Part shown: piece after piece, positions 47,570 through 60,853 of the stretch
How positions within the stretch are numbered: the first letter of the stretch is position 1
How the letters are laid out: each line of letters begins with the position of its first letter
From: Calliphora vicina
Taxonomy: Eukaryota > Arthropoda > Insecta > Diptera > Calliphoridae
NCBI RefSeq assembly: GCF_958450345.1
Contig: NC_088780.1
Span: forward strand, 135,794,226-135,858,225
Length of the DNA stretch: 64,000 nucleotides
Reading direction: 5' to 3'
The notes under the pieces: generated by a model
What the model was told of the DNA's origin: nothing
What the model saw: only the letters and a program-made list of their open reading frames with translations
Databases searched by the model: none
Made by a program: the position numbers and the translations under genes

Positions 47570-49566
47570 AGTCTCCTAAAATAACATAAAATTTTCGATC
47601 TGCTGCAACAACGTCAAAATTCAAAAAAAAAATAACAAATTTCGAGTTAATAAAGTCAGAAGCATAAATAATTCCGAAATCCAAATATTTGTCTTCATTT
47701 TCTTCATCAATTTTGCCCAGATACTGTTAAATTCTACCTTTTTAGTATTTTTTACATCCAAAAATACAGCATTAAAGAGACTCGATTTACATATTTAATT
47801 CAATTTAAGCTTAATTCACTAAAATCATATAGCACTTCATTCTTCATTTTAGCAATTCATTCCACAAAAGCATTCATAAAATAACAATTTATTTAGCTTA
47901 ATTTATTTGAATAGAATTCATTCATTTTTTAATTAATTCATATGGAATTAATTAAGGAATTTCGCCTATGAATTAATTCTTTAATGGAATGATTAAAGTA
48001 TAAAATTTAATTTGATTTAGAAAATTTAGTTAAGAATTAATTTTTTCGAACCTTTGAACCAAAACCGCCCAAAATAATCACCACTTAATTAGAATAAATT
48101 GTAAGAATACCCATTAACAACTGACCCTTTCTTTAACGAATTTTGAATGCATTTAATGAAAATTATCATATGGTGCTTTCTTCCATAATTTTGGAGTTCC
48201 GAAAGGATTTGTTTTATTACTTCCAGAGTTTGCCAAATTAAAATTTGAGGGCAGATCCGACTTTTCAAGGCATTTGTTTCTTTCTATTCGGGCACCAAAT
48301 ATCCATATCCGACGTCTGAATGTTGGGTCAAATATAAATGATATATAATTCGATATTAACAGCCTGTTTTAATAAAATTCAGAATAAATCGGTATGGAAA
48401 ACATCAAAAGCCTTAAAATATACAAATCAATATTGATTGTTACTATTGGCTAAAATACTTGTTTAAACGTTGTTCAGATAAGAATACTTTTTATTTTTTT
48501 ATTTTATTTCATCAATATTGTAGGCCATAATTCAAAATAATAAGGTCTGTTTTTGGCAGGAAAACTTATAAGTTCCCTTATGTTGCCACATATAGGGAAC
48601 AGAAAGAAGAACCTTAAACACATGTAAGATTTTGAAATAATAAATTCCCATTTTTTGTGACATATATAAAAACTTTGTTTATTAATTTCGTTTTATACTT
48701 AAAATGTAGTCAATTAAACCAAACTACAAACAAAATACATATAAAATAAATAAGAAACTATAAAATAAAATAATTTAATTTAATTCAATTCAAAAACAAA
48801 TGAAATTCTTAGATCATAAGTGTGTATTGTGACATATGTTGAAATAAAACGACACCAAATGCAATTACGTTCATATATCAGCTTAAAATTTAAATTATAA
48901 TTTTTAATAAATAAAAAAAACTGATTAAAAATCAGACACTGGTAAATACACTGGTTACTTTATAAAATACAACCAAAACAAAATTATATAAAGGTATACA
49001 AATTGAAAAAAAAGAGTTAAAATTTAGATAGGCATTATATATAACCAAGATTCTTTTAAAGGAGATTTTTTATACGTGCAAAAACTTTCGACGATAATTA
49101 AAACATAATGAAATTAGAAAATAATAATTCGGGATCACACAAATTGTTTGTCAAAAAAACTTTTTTTATAGTTTTATAAAAAATTAAGTTTAAATTAAAA
49201 TCATATTATATTATTTGTGCATATTTGGTGTTTGATTAGTATGAAAATAAGAAAACAGTTAGTACAACTTGGTAAATGAACGTTAATATAAAAGTAACTA
49301 AAAAGATATTTCAATAATAAAGTCAAATAACAAAAGAATTTTATATTTTAAATGTTGAGTATAAAACAAATCAAAAGAAATGCAATAGATATTATCAGGT
49401 AATTATGTTGTTTTCTTTTGATGTGATGTGATGTCATGTAATGCATGATTCTTTCTTCTTAGGTGATTGTATTTATAATTTTATGATAAAAAAATAAATT
49501 ATAAAAATGATTTAAATGTATGCTTCTAAATTGATGGGCAGGCAACTTAGGCGTTACTACTAATAT
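47570..49566. other. Intergenic/3' flank of the transporter gene
   Basis: AT-rich, with AATTCATT-type simple repeats around 47815-47960. It should include the minus-strand 3' UTR of the transporter. No gene is seen. Confidence 0.45.
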
Positions 49567-52500
49567 TTAGTCATATTTCTCTTCTTTGGCGGACATGAAT
49601 AATTTTTGGCAAGTAAATGTTAAAGAATCTGAAAATAGAATAAAATAAAAGCAGTTATTATAATACAAGCTAGCACTATAAACGACAGTGTTGAATCATT
49701 TAAATCATTGTCTTTGGTAAGTAAAAAATATATCTCTATATATTAATTTTTGAAGGAAAAAATTGCAATAAAATAGTTGACGCTAAAAAAAAAATTCAGC
49801 TATAGGTTTTTCAGGACTCGTTTTGAATTAGGTTATGTTTTTGTCATAATACTTTAAAAATCCATTTGAAAATCTGACCTTTAGTTATTTCAAAATAATA
49901 ACAAAAGAACTCCTTGAAAAAAATATTTGTAATTGTTTCAATAACTTTTCTATTTACATTGAAAACAATTTGTCATATTTTATCTCAGGTGACAATTAAA
50001 GGTAGAAAATAAACCAATTATCGATAAAATATTTAAAGAGGAGCATAAAAAGTTTTCCAAAAAAATTCATATCAATCTGCTGTAAATTGCTAATTTGGAC
50101 TTTTTGAAATTTTATTTGATCGTTAATTCCAATTAAAGTGAATAATATCATGAAAATAAATATCTACACAATTTTGTTGTTTTTCAACACACTTCAATAA
50201 TTCAATAAAATCTTCTATCAGATTTAAAACTTTTAGCAATTCATTCCATAAAAACATTCCCAACAATAACAAATTATTTATTTGAATAGATTTCATTTGT
50301 CAATTAGATTTTGTTTGTTTTTTAATCATCTACAAAATGAATTATTTTTGTAATAGATTCGATTTGAAGAAAAATAAAATCATTCAATAAACTTAAACAA
50401 TAAAAAAAATAAACAATAAATTTGAAATGACCGGATAAATAACATTTCTGATTCATACTGTGCTCTGTGGGCAAGATGGTATGTATTGATTTGTAAAATA
50501 TCTTGGTGAGATCGTACGTTGTATGTAGCTTTAATACATAATGCTTTTGATTTGTTCTATGATTGGCCATATTAAAGTCTAGGGTAGTTATTCATATATT
50601 CTTTGCTGCAAATTTTATATCTTTTTTGTTGTCAGTTTATCAGGTTGTTATGTGGTGGTAGCCCAATTACATTTGAGCGCCGGTTGACAATGTTTTGGTT
50701 TGTATATGTTTTCTGGGTTGAGTTTTATGCGATGTTCACTGTTCTGATAATGGCATGTGATATTGATCTAAATTCATTGATGCTATTACAGCAGTTTTCT
50801 TCCTTATTGGATAATTGTTTAGCAACTTCCAATATGATGTAAGAGTGGATTTGGTTGTGTTGTGTTGAGTGAATGTATTGTAGATTGCAAGTAGTTGGTT
50901 ATGTCATTGTAATGAACTTGTTACTTGAATTTTCATTGCCTCAAATATTTTCTTTATATTGATAAAGACAGATAACTATTGCACATAAGAGTTTTTATCG
51001 TATGGTTTGCGGAAATTTCATTAATATTTTTTTAAACTCAGATTGATTAAAGAGAGGGAATGGTCTTGATCATCAAGACTGGCACTCTTAATAATGTCAT
51101 TCCCATCTGCTATCTCATTCTTAAGTTTCTGACGGGCTAATCTTAATATTGATCTTTTCTTTGTTCATAGTCATGTGTCATTTGCTTTGTTTTCTTGTAA
51201 TTTATTCAGCTTGTTTTCTTTTCCTTCAGGTTGTTTTTCAGTTATTTTTGCTCCTAATATGTTGATATATTCTGAAGATATTAACTCTGATTTGGCAATG
51301 ATAAAGTTTTGGTTATCATTAATCCTCTTATGCTTTTTGACTACTATCAATCGTGGTTCTTTATGGGGTAATTGATGTAAGCATTGCTAATGGATTTTTT
51401 TATTATCATATGATTTTCTGCATACTTAGTCATTGTCATGTTAATTTATTTCCATTCCGTTGTTGTGGATTTTATGAGACTGTCTTGACTGTGTTATGTT
51501 TGTGAATTCCTGAAATGTTGTTTTGTAAGCTGTCTTGGTGTTTGGAGTTACATTTAGTGTTTGATTTACGTGTTGCACTAGTGCAATTGGTTGAGGCGCC
51601 AAAATAGTATTTATGTTTGAAGTTTAATTTGCGGATAGTGTGTAGACATTGATTTGTGGACTGTGATAGGTACCTTTCCGGTGAATTTATCATTCTCTCA
51701 TGAACTTATTCGAACTTGTTTTGATTATTGTTTGAATCACTTATGATATTAGGATTTGAGTATTGTAATTGATTATTAGATATACACCCTTTTGATGACA
51801 TTGTTTGTCATATAGGTTGGTCCCTCTACTGTTTATATCTCTGAAGGTGGTATCAACTAACAGACATTCAGTGACTAATATTTACATATACATATATTTG
51901 GCCCTTATAGTTTCTAGGTTGTACTGAGTACCATGCTTTCTCTTTTATATGGTTGATTATTTCTGTTACACATATACTTATCAAATTTCTTTTTTCCTAG
52001 TGGAAACTAGTTTTTCTTATCAAGTTGCTAATTTACTGACATCAATTAAAGAATCATTATCTAATAATGATGTTTTATAATGTAATATGTTTGAGTTTAA
52101 GTTTTGACTTTGTTCAATTTTATTTATAATATTTATTTAATTTATATCATAATTATTTAATTTATTTTATATTTAAATTTTTTAATGTAAACTATTTTTT
52201 TAAGTAGAAATTTATAACCGATTATGGCCAATAGGCTAGGTTGTTGAAAATAAATAATAATAAAAAAAAAAAATAAACTTTATTAAGCTATTTTGTAATG
52301 AATTTCAATTAAAGAAAATGTGTATAATTCAATAAGGATTACCCTTCAAATTCCATGCATTTCTAAAGTTAAGAAATGTCCCAATATTTTTAAATTGAAA
52401 AGAATTAATGGTTTTTGGACATTTTTACATAAATAGAATTTGTAGATGATTTTTTAATAAAAACTTAATAGAACAAGACCATCAAACTCAAATAAGAGCT

Positions 52501-55500
52501 CCAAAACCGCTGTAAATAAAATCCTTCCATATTTTGCTTACAAGAAATTAATAAAATGTACTTTATATAGTCTATTTTGTTGCATTTTTTTCCGCATACG
52601 TAATAACAAAAAATAAATATAAACTACTGCTTGAGCATATTGAAATTGAGGTTTCACTATATGATACTTACTTGTTAAATTCAACAGCCATTGAGGCTTT
52701 GATTGCCACACAACACCCACATAATAGAATGGTATGCCAATGACTGTAATTAAAACACCCATACCCACTTCGTAGGGTGCTACATAAATGGGAACAACCA
52801 CCAGAAAGGCACAAATGATAACAAAAACTATGGGTATCCACATCGAAACCTTTAGAAATAATTTAATTAACACCATCATAAAATCTACAAAAAGTACACA
52901 TTAATTAGATATTTACTTACCTTAATGGGTCTCTCCATATTGGGGCGAGTGTAGCGGAAATATAATACAGCCGATACTGACAACATAATGAAAAACGATT
53001 CCACTATACTGCTGTAGGTGATGAGAACATAGACATCACTACAAACCAACATAATAATTGATAGAGCACACTACAAACTACAAATTTTATTATTAATTTA
53101 TGAAAGAAAAAATAAAAAAAGTAAATGTAAATATTAACACATCAATTTAGAGAGAAATATAAGAGGGAGACACAAATCAAACATACCAAAAATACTAAAG
53201 ATGGCAGGGGTGTAAAGTTTTTAACACTAATATGAGACAATATAGCTGGCATATGACCATTACGGGCACCCACGAAACACATGCGAGAAGAAGTCATTAT
53301 GTGCACGGAGAGACCACCAAATGCCGATATAGCCACCATAATGGGTATAATAAGAGACCAAGCTCCCAAAATTTTATTACCAAAAGTCTGAAACAGAATA
53401 AAGTAGATATTAAATCCTTAATTTAGAAAACAACATTGGAAATACAAACTAAGTCTCCAAACCGAAAATGAATTAAAGTCCCAAAATTTTATACAAAGAA
53501 TAACAATAACGGCTTTATTTTATTGGGGATTTATTCAATTTCTAGTATTAGTATTAAAAATTTGTAAAATCCCCAAATTTTTTTAGATTTATCCTCTCGT
53601 CTTTTTTGCATTGACATAGTCCGGCAATACAAGAAGTGTTTACTGCGGGAAGCCGGTTTTAAGGCAACCAACAATTTAAAAATTTCTTCTTAGTTCATTA
53701 TTCGTTTGCGGGCTTAGTTTGTTTCATGGAGGGTTAATTTCATTTAGAACATTTGGGGTGTTAATTCACAATGAAATGCCCAACCTTTGGGCTTTAAATA
53801 ATTTTCGGTTTTGGGACTTAGTTCATTTTACTTACCACAGCTATAGCATCGGATGCCTGCATTTCTGAAGCACTCAATACCGCCAAATAAGCCATGTTAG
53901 CCAAAACATAAATAACGGTCACCAAAGGCAATGATATATAAATAGCTCTGGGTAAATTGCGATAGGGATCTCTAAGTTCCTCAGTCATGAAATTTAAGTA
54001 ATTCCAGCCGGCATATGAAAATATACCCGAGTAAAAGGCCACCGATAATTTGCCGGGATCAGTTTGTGTGTTTGCAAATGCATCAGTGAAATTTTCATTA
54101 TGGCCTGTAATTTATTTATTTTTTCAAATGAAAATGTATAAATTAGTAAAGGTAAGCAATGTTTTTTGTTATTGTTGTTTTTACTTACCCATAAACATCC
54201 ATACTAAACCAATAACAATAATCATAACTAAGGCGGCTATTTTGGTGAACATAATAACATTTTGCATTTTTGTTGTGACTTTCATGTAAAACGAATTCAA
54301 ATAGGTGAGAAAGCAAATTGTTACCGCCGCTAACATTTGTTTAGCAGCTGTGGGTATTTCACAGCCATCCTCGTAAAACGGCTGTAGAACATACGAAGCA
54401 AAGGTTAAACCCATAATGGCATTTGTTGTAGGCCTATAAATGAAATTACAAGAGAAGGAAATTATAGATAAGTTAAATCAGTTGAAATCTTAATCTTAAC
54501 TAAAATATGAATAGACCTTCGATTTGATGTTTTAAACAAAGGGGAAAAGTGCAACATTTTTAATTATCCATAATTTCTAAATAAACCTAATTAATAAAGG
54601 AGTTCATTTGTGCTAAAAATCGCTATATCTGGCTATATAAAATTTAAGTATATTTCTAAAAGATCGAATTCAAAATAAGTGAGAAAGATTTATACATTGA
54701 TGACTTATTTCTTTAATTCGCGAATATGTTATTGAAAAATAAAATAAATAAACATAAGCATTACAAATAAATAAATTAAAATACTGCTACCAAAGTATAC
54801 ACATCTGCTCAAAATAATAGATACACCAAAATTTATTTTTTAAAAACGAAAAAAATAATGGTATATTGTAAAATTATAAAAAAAATTCAGTCGATTTTTA
54901 TTTATAGTTAAAAGGAGAGTAAAAAACAAAAACAAAATATTTCATAATTAATAATAAATATTATAAAGTAAATTAAATTTCTTAAATTTCGAAAAATTTG
55001 GTGCTCATAATAATAGATACATTTTTAAAAATTCTTATTAAACAAAAGCTAATAAATTTTATCTTAAAAAAATTAGTTTATTATTAAAGTAAAGCTAGTA
55101 TCCAGTATATCCACCTTTGTTTTGTAAAACTTTCTCCACTCTTCTGGGCATACTGGATATCAAGTTCTGACACTTCTCCAATGGAATCTCGTACCATATT
55201 TTTTGCGTTTTCTCCCATAAATCGTCTTTATTTTTGAAAACTTCCTTCGAAAGCCTTATCTTTAATTCACTCCACAAGTTTTCTATTGGGTTTAAATCAG
55301 GGGATTGGCTGGGCCAGCTTAAAACAGGTACGTTATTCTCCAAGAACCAGTTTTTAACTAATCTTGAACTATGTTTTGGGTCGTTGTCCTGCTGGAATGT
55401 CCATATTAATGGCATATTTTCCGATGCATATGGAAGCATTACGTTTTCCAATATGTCTCTATACCCACTAGCATTCATGGTATCTTCTATTCGGAATATC

Positions 55501-58500
55501 GGACCAACACCATTCCATGAAAAGCAACCCCAAACCATTATGTTTCCCCCGCCATGTTTTACCGTCTTTTTTGTAAATTTAACGTGGAATTCTTTTCCTT
55601 TTGGTCGGCGTACATTTCTTTGGCAGTCGTTTCCAAACAAATTTATTTTTGTTTCGTCGCTCCATAAAATATTTCTCCATTTTTTTTCGCCTTCACACCC
55701 GGACCATTGTAAGTGCTCTTTAGCAAATTCTAATCTTGTCTTGATATTTTTTTGGCGCATTAGTGGCACTTTTCTGGCAATTCTTCCCGGCAATTTAGCT
55801 TGTAAAAGACGACGACGAACTGTTTGTGGACTGATTTCGTTACATAGCTCCGCAGAAATAGCTTTCGATGATATGAAAGGGTCTTTTTTAACCATAAGGA
55901 CGATCCGCCTATCTGTTTCTGGACTAGTTTTCTTTGGTCTACCGCGAGTTTCTCTTTTTTGTTTTTTAGATAAAGCATTTTGGACAAAATGTAAAGATCT
56001 TCCTATGCTCTTTGCTATTTCCCGTAATGATTTTCCTTGATTTCTCATCGTTTGAACAATTTTTTTCTCATCTTCGGTACAATGATGATTTCGTCCCATT
56101 TTCTTCAAAAGAGTCCTATTTTTTATAAAATTGTTGCTAAAATTTAAATTATACTTACTGTTTCACGTAAATAGGAACAAAAAATTGCACAAAAAAAAAT
56201 TGTATATAAACAAATTACAAATTACTGATGTGTATCTATTTTTATGAGCAAATAATTTTTTGTAATTCAAATAAATTCGTTTTTAAAAATCAACATGAAA
56301 GCAAATAGTTGCCAGATTTTTGACTGACATGACATTGCCAGATAGAAATTTTAATAATATGATGTATTCTTAACGTTTGCGAGGAAATTTTCAATGTTAC
56401 CGCCATTTAATTTTTTTCCAATTAGGTGTATCTATTATTTTGAGCAGATGTGTATATATAAATATACTTTGACTGCTACTAATTAAACTGATTATTTTCA
56501 TAATTGATTTGAAACATATCAAAGGGCAAACTAATTAGTGTTTCAATTAACTAACAAAAATAATCAATTTTAAAAATTCTTATCAGTTTTCTGAAGAAAA
56601 AAAAACATAAACATATCATCACAAACAACATATGTAAATTTAAAAGCATAGCTTAGAAAATTGTATAGCTATAGTGATGTTATTTAGATTTATATATTTC
56701 TATACATATTTTATAAAATAATTTGTTATTTGGTTTTTACGAACCTTTCTTCATACTGTTGAGAACTACTGATCTTTAATTATCTAAGATTAATAAGAAA
56801 TCTTCATCGAAAGCAGTTCATCAAAATGTTAAATTAATTAAAAGCAATTAACAAAAATTTAAATTAATAAAAGTCCAATAAAAATTGTGCATACCCATTA
56901 AGTATCGTGTATATCTACTTAGCTTGAATCTAGACCATTAAAAAAAATAAGTTTGCTGTCAGCAAATAGATTTCAAGTGTCTAGACTTTTGATATGGCGA
57001 AAAAGGTAGGTATACAAGTACATACTCTTATTATTTAGTCTGTTGGGACAAAAAAAAATAATGGGACATATAATTTTTTTTTTTAATATTTTACTATTAA
57101 AAGTTTTTCATAAAGTTTTTTATAATTTTCTAAGAAACTAACCCACAAAAAGTCAGTTCTTTTAAAAATTAATAAAAACTAATAAAAGTGTTCTATTGTA
57201 CTAAGATGATGACATACATAAGCAATTTAAGAATAAATATTTGTATAAATCATTCATTCATATGAACATACATTCATAGCATACGGAGTAGATTTGCCGT
57301 AAAACTATGTTGCAAAAATACTAATAACAATTATAGATTGACCTATTCCAATACAGAGTGGTGTAATATGTGGCCCCAGTCTGACTTTATTGCCACAAAA
57401 AAACACAATAAAACATATTTGCCACTTTCTCTAAGTCAATCAAAACGATACACAGCGATCAAATACTTACGAAGTTCGATATTTTAGAAACAAATGTTTT
57501 AATAGTAAAGAAATTCACCTAGAGAGGAAACTAGAAATTACCCAAAATAATCACACATAGGATCTATGTGTTTTTATCTTACCTGACAGAAATATTGATT
57601 GTTTAAGAACAAGTATTTTTCACGCTAATCTACAAAAATAAATCTTTAATTTAAGTATAATCATGTACGTGTTAAACATTCAAGTTACGAACATTTGAAC
57701 ATTTCAATACGAATAACATATGAAAAATATTGTAAAACTTCGAACATATATTTCGAATATATTTAGCGAATTTTAATTTGTTTGTATATATATCGTGAAC
57801 AGTCAAACTTATAAGGATGAAAGTGAAAAGATTAATTTTAATTTTCAACATCCTTGTGATTTCACCAATATATCATGGAATTTAAATCAACAATATTCAT
57901 GTCAGCTTTATGCAATAGTCAACCAATACGAAAATAAACTTTATTTCATAATGTATAGAATAACAAAAAAAATAAAACCTTTATATTTTAAAAACAAAAA
58001 AAAACTAATGATAGTTTTGAAAATGAAATGTTCCATATATGTTTTATAAGTTATATTTTACTCTGCACCTCTGTGTTATTTATCAATAGAAAATAAAAAT
58101 ATAATAAAATTACGTTTTCCCTGAATTTATCGTCACTTTGGACACATTTGAACCCAATGTACATCGCTTATATCGTAATCACATGCATATTTATGAACCA
58201 AAATTAATATTGTGGAAATTACAAATTTTTTGGAAATCTATTTTCCGGTGTCTACTCAAATTTAACCAAAATTTGGACATACCTGGCCAACATTTTAATT
58301 ACAACTATAATAAATTTCTATTTAAAAAATGCAAATAACTAGTTTAAAAAAATTAAAGCAATTGGTGCAAAATCCATAGCAAATAAGTACTTTTAAACAA
58401 TACTTGTACAATACAAAGTGGGAGATTAATTAAAATCAAATGAACTTGTAGACATGTTAAGAACACAATACTGATTGTATTGTACGGCAAACAACAATTT

Positions 58501-59115
58501 CAAATGATATAATCAAGGCCACTACTTTACAGACATTAAGTTAAGTACTTAAAACATAAAATAATAAGTAAATTTCTAAGTAATAGAATAAAATAAAGAC
58601 ATGCCGAATATACATACATTAATAATACAATAAATACACACTATACAGAGCTTTAAATCAACAATTACTCACACAAAAATCATCATAGCATCCCAAAGAT
58701 AAAGAAATGCGGGCAATGAACCATAAGCTTCCAAGATATACGCATAATCACCACCAGACTTGGGTATAGAGGTGCCCAATTCGGCATAGCACAGAGCTCC
58801 AATCATAGACAGCAGACCACAAAGCACCCATATTACAAGAGATGTGCCCACAGCTTCAACTTCATTTATGACACCTTTAGGAGAAATAAAAATACCGGAA
58901 CCGAATATGATGCCCAAAATAATGGCCACACCCTCAAGTAAACCTAATTGCTTTTTCATTTGTACTCTACTGTTGTTTGACTCCACGGAGGCACCACGTT
59001 TATTGTGATCATTCGCTGTTGACATTGAGTTCGCCATAATATTTGGTGGATTTTCAGTGTTGGGTGTTAGTAACACCATTTCACTAGTGGGTGACTGTAA
59101 ATCTTGTGTGGGCAT
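49567..59115 (-). CDS. gb: genderblind-like SLC7/LAT amino-acid transporter
   Basis: Seven coding exons in transcript order: 58673-59115, 54189-54433, 53836-54104, 53187-53387, 52921-53070, 52672-52849 and 49567-49628. All junctions are in frame; 1548 nt, 515 aa. A polar N-terminal tail of about 50 residues is followed by a 12-helix APC-type membrane core. GSGIF (residues 72-76) is the unwound-helix substrate motif, SYAGWNYLNFMTEEL is the LAT signature, and C172 lies where light chains bond to the 4F2hc heavy chain. The tiny last exon encodes the conserved-looking CQKLFMSAKEEKYD tail. LAT/xCT proteins exchange amino acids across the plasma membrane; Drosophila gb has been linked to glial glutamate export. 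The symbol rests on my recall of the sequence and of the NKAP neighbour. Intron 1 hosts an intact Tc1 element. A TTTTTAG acceptor at 59166 suggests an upstream non-coding exon. Confidence 0.92.
49629..50570. other. 3' part of transporter intron 6
   Basis: AT-rich intron sequence, no gene or family recognised. Confidence 0.4.
50590..51720 (-). pseudogene. Degenerate coding-like tract, possibly retroelement-derived
   Basis: Base composition changes sharply: the plus strand becomes T/G-rich, so the minus strand is A/C-rich as in many retroelement coding strands. One minus frame reads FIIAKSELISSEYINILGAK, two stops, then ILRLARQKLKNEIADGND and IIKSASLDDQDH; another piece reads ILEVAKQLSNKEENCCNS. 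These are protein-like and hydrophilic, but I cannot assign a domain. It lies in intron 6 of the transporter, in sense orientation. Confidence 0.4.
53448..53823. mobile_element. Intronic TIR element (MITE candidate)
   Basis: AACTAAGTCTCCAAACCG on the left and CGGTTTTGGGACTTAGTT on the right are imperfect inverse copies. It fills most of transporter intron 3, and its right end lies only 12 bp from the splice donor of exon 3. Confidence 0.55.
54800..56452 (-). mobile_element. Tc1-like transposon, structurally intact
   Basis: 1653 bp. Ends CACATCTGCTCAAAATAATA and its exact inverse form terminal repeats of at least 28 bp, flanked by TA on both sides. A second, diverged copy of the terminal word (GCTCATAATAATAGATAC near 55002) lies inside the left end, and its inverse (GTATCTATTTTTATGAGC near 56232) inside the right end, an IR/DR-type arrangement. 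It holds one full transposase frame. Inserted in intron 1 of the transporter, same strand. Confidence 0.92.
55095..56108 (-). CDS. Tc1-family DD34E transposase
   Basis: 337 aa without stop or frameshift. The N-terminal half holds two helix-turn-helix units (about residues 12-50 and 65-110) separated by an AT-hook-like RGRPKK (55-60), which would bind the element's inverted repeats. The catalytic core has WSDETK (D151), FQQDNDPKH (D241) and SPDLNPIENLW (E276), with exactly 34 residues between D241 and E276. A GGGNIMVWGCF block (187-196) is the usual Gly-rich strand. It catalyses cut-and-paste transposition at TA. Length is normal for Tc1 (about 340 aa). Translation may start at Met1 or Met4. 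With intact TIRs this copy may be autonomous. Confidence 0.95.
   Translation of the reverse strand: MKKMGRNHHCTEDEKKIVQTMRNQGKSLREIAKSIGRSLHFVQNALSKKQKRETRGRPKKTSPETDRRIVLMVKKDPFISSKAISAELCNEISPQTVRRRLLQAKLPGRIARKVPLMRQKNIKTRLEFAKEHLQWSGCEGEKKWRNILWSDETKINLFGNDCQRNVRRPKGKEFHVKFTKKTVKHGGGNIMVWGCFSWNGVGPIFRIEDTMNASGYRDILENVMLPYASENMPLIWTFQQDNDPKHSSRLVKNWFLENNVPVLSWPSQSPDLNPIENLWSELKIRLSKEVFKNKDDLWEKTQKIWYEIPLEKCQNLISSMPRRVEKVLQNKGGYTGY
56453..58672. other. Rest of transporter intron 1
   Basis: AT-rich; no gene, RNA or repeat family recognised. Confidence 0.45.
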
Positions 59116-59371
59116 TTTGCGTTCTCAAGCAAACGTTCTGTCCGCTCCACGTTTTAAACTCAACTAAAAATAATAATTACAGCTGAAATAAAGAGCAATA
59201 AATTATTACTATGGTAGTTATCGTGTGCACATTTACTTAAGAAAAATAACAAAATCAAATAAATAAATAAACAATAGGAAATTGTTTACTGGTATAGTTC
59301 ACACACAAATGCCGGTTTATTGTTGTTGATGCTGTTGCTAAAAAAAAAAACAGATAATGCTGGTGTGTAAC

Positions 59372-59813
59372 AGCGTTGCCGCTTTGGTCCAATTGGACCA
59401 AAATTTCAAGTTAATTTCAAGTTAACAAATTGACTTTTGGCAGTTTGGTTGGTTTGTTCCGATTTTTGTCGCATTTTGGTAGGCTACTATATATCTGAAT
59501 AAGTATTTTTAAGAACAAAATAATAAAAATCATACCGAAAAAACTATGTAAGTTAATCGAAAATAATAAAATTATGTGTAAAATATGAAGACAGAATTAT
59601 CTTAAATATTTAGTTTAGTCAGGTAATTGTGTAAAATAATATTCTTCCTCTGGGTAATTTTTTTTATAGCAGAAATAATATAATTTTAAGTTATCTATTA
59701 ATTTTGAATCCTCGAATCTATATAGCATTTCTCAACTATTTAAAATTTGGTAAGTTTTGGTAGTTTTTAACTAGAAATTTGGTAGGAAAAATAATTTGAG
59801 TGGCAACGCTTGT
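59372..59813. mobile_element. Candidate TIR element upstream of the transporter
   Basis: AGCGTTGCCGCTTTGG on the left and GAGTGGCAACGCT on the right are inverse over about 12 bp. Near the left end is a perfect 20-bp palindrome, TTTGGTCCAATTGGACCAAA (59383-59402). If real, the insertion ends about 260 bp from the start codon of gb. Target duplication unclear. Confidence 0.4.
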
Positions 59814-60725
59814 GCTTAACCTTTTTAATATATTTGTCTGTTTTGTTTTGCTCAGTTCTTTCGTTTATATTTTACAAAAATGCATTAACAGCTGCATTTA
59901 TTATACTTACTCGCTCTCTCGCATACAACCCCCTTTTATGGGTGTCAAAAATGTGTGTCACCGTTTTATTTATTTAAAAACACCTTCTTGTTTCACAATG
60001 GTGTTCTAGATATTTTAGGTTAGAAAGTCGGTCATTTAAATTTTCCAAACATTAGATTATCTAAATCGTTTGTTTTTATTTATATTAATGGTTTTTTATG
60101 ACTTCAATGATATTGTTTATATTTTAAATAATAACTTTTTTGTTATATTTTTTTGCTACTTTGCAATTTGTGATAAGAAAATGTAAACACGCGTGCAACC
60201 ACTATCACTGAAATTTCAATAAGAAAGAATATAGAATTGTCACGAGAAAAAAGATAAAAGAGTTTTATACTTCTCTCTTTCTTTCAGAACTGCCTTTTGT
60301 TTATATTTTGTATAGTGTTGATAAGCGATAGAATATTAAAAAACGGTCCGAATAAAAAAACGATAATTTCGGTTTTAAAAAAAGTATTTAGTCATTCACT
60401 GAAGTGATACAAAGCTCTCAAGGTTCAATAAACATATTACTGCTATAACTTAAAAATAGAAAAATTGTAAACAAAATTAATTGTAAAATACATTTTTAAT
60501 CCAAATTTTAAAAAAATTTTTGAAACCTATTTTTTTCTAGAAATGCTATCTAGCCATATGTGCAAGACAAAAAATTTCTAGCTAAAATATTGTAATAACC
60601 ACTTTTTTCACTTATCGCATAATATAAACAAAAACAAATAAATGACAGTATTTTGTATGAAAATATACCACTCATATTAATTGAAAATATGTATGTTTAT
60701 TTTATAACCCAATGAATTTACATAT
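59814..60725. other. Intergenic sequence between transporter and NKAP
   Basis: AT-rich, no gene recognised. Confidence 0.45.
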
Positions 60726-60853
60726 ACAGCACAATTATGAATAAAAATTCCGTGGGAGTTTTTTCCCTTTTCTCATTTTTCCTATACAATTTCAATGAGA
60801 AAAAACTCCCGGGGAACAAACTCCCTCGGAATTTGTTATTCATAATTGGGCTG
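60726..60853. mobile_element. 128-bp foldback MITE candidate
   Basis: Left ACAATTATGAATAAAAATTC, with GGGAGTTTTTTC further in; right GAAAAAACTCCC and GAATTTGTTATTCATAATTG. Imperfect inverse arms of 30 bp or more with very little interior. Confidence 0.65.

Noticed and set aside
55234..56040. 268-aa plus-strand frame
   Set aside because: Exactly antisense to the Tc1 transposase, which has full domain evidence.
57795..58338. Two plus-strand frames of 84 and 66 aa
   Set aside because: AT-driven composition (Asn, Lys, Ile, Tyr rich), no recognisable domain; they lie in the transporter intron.
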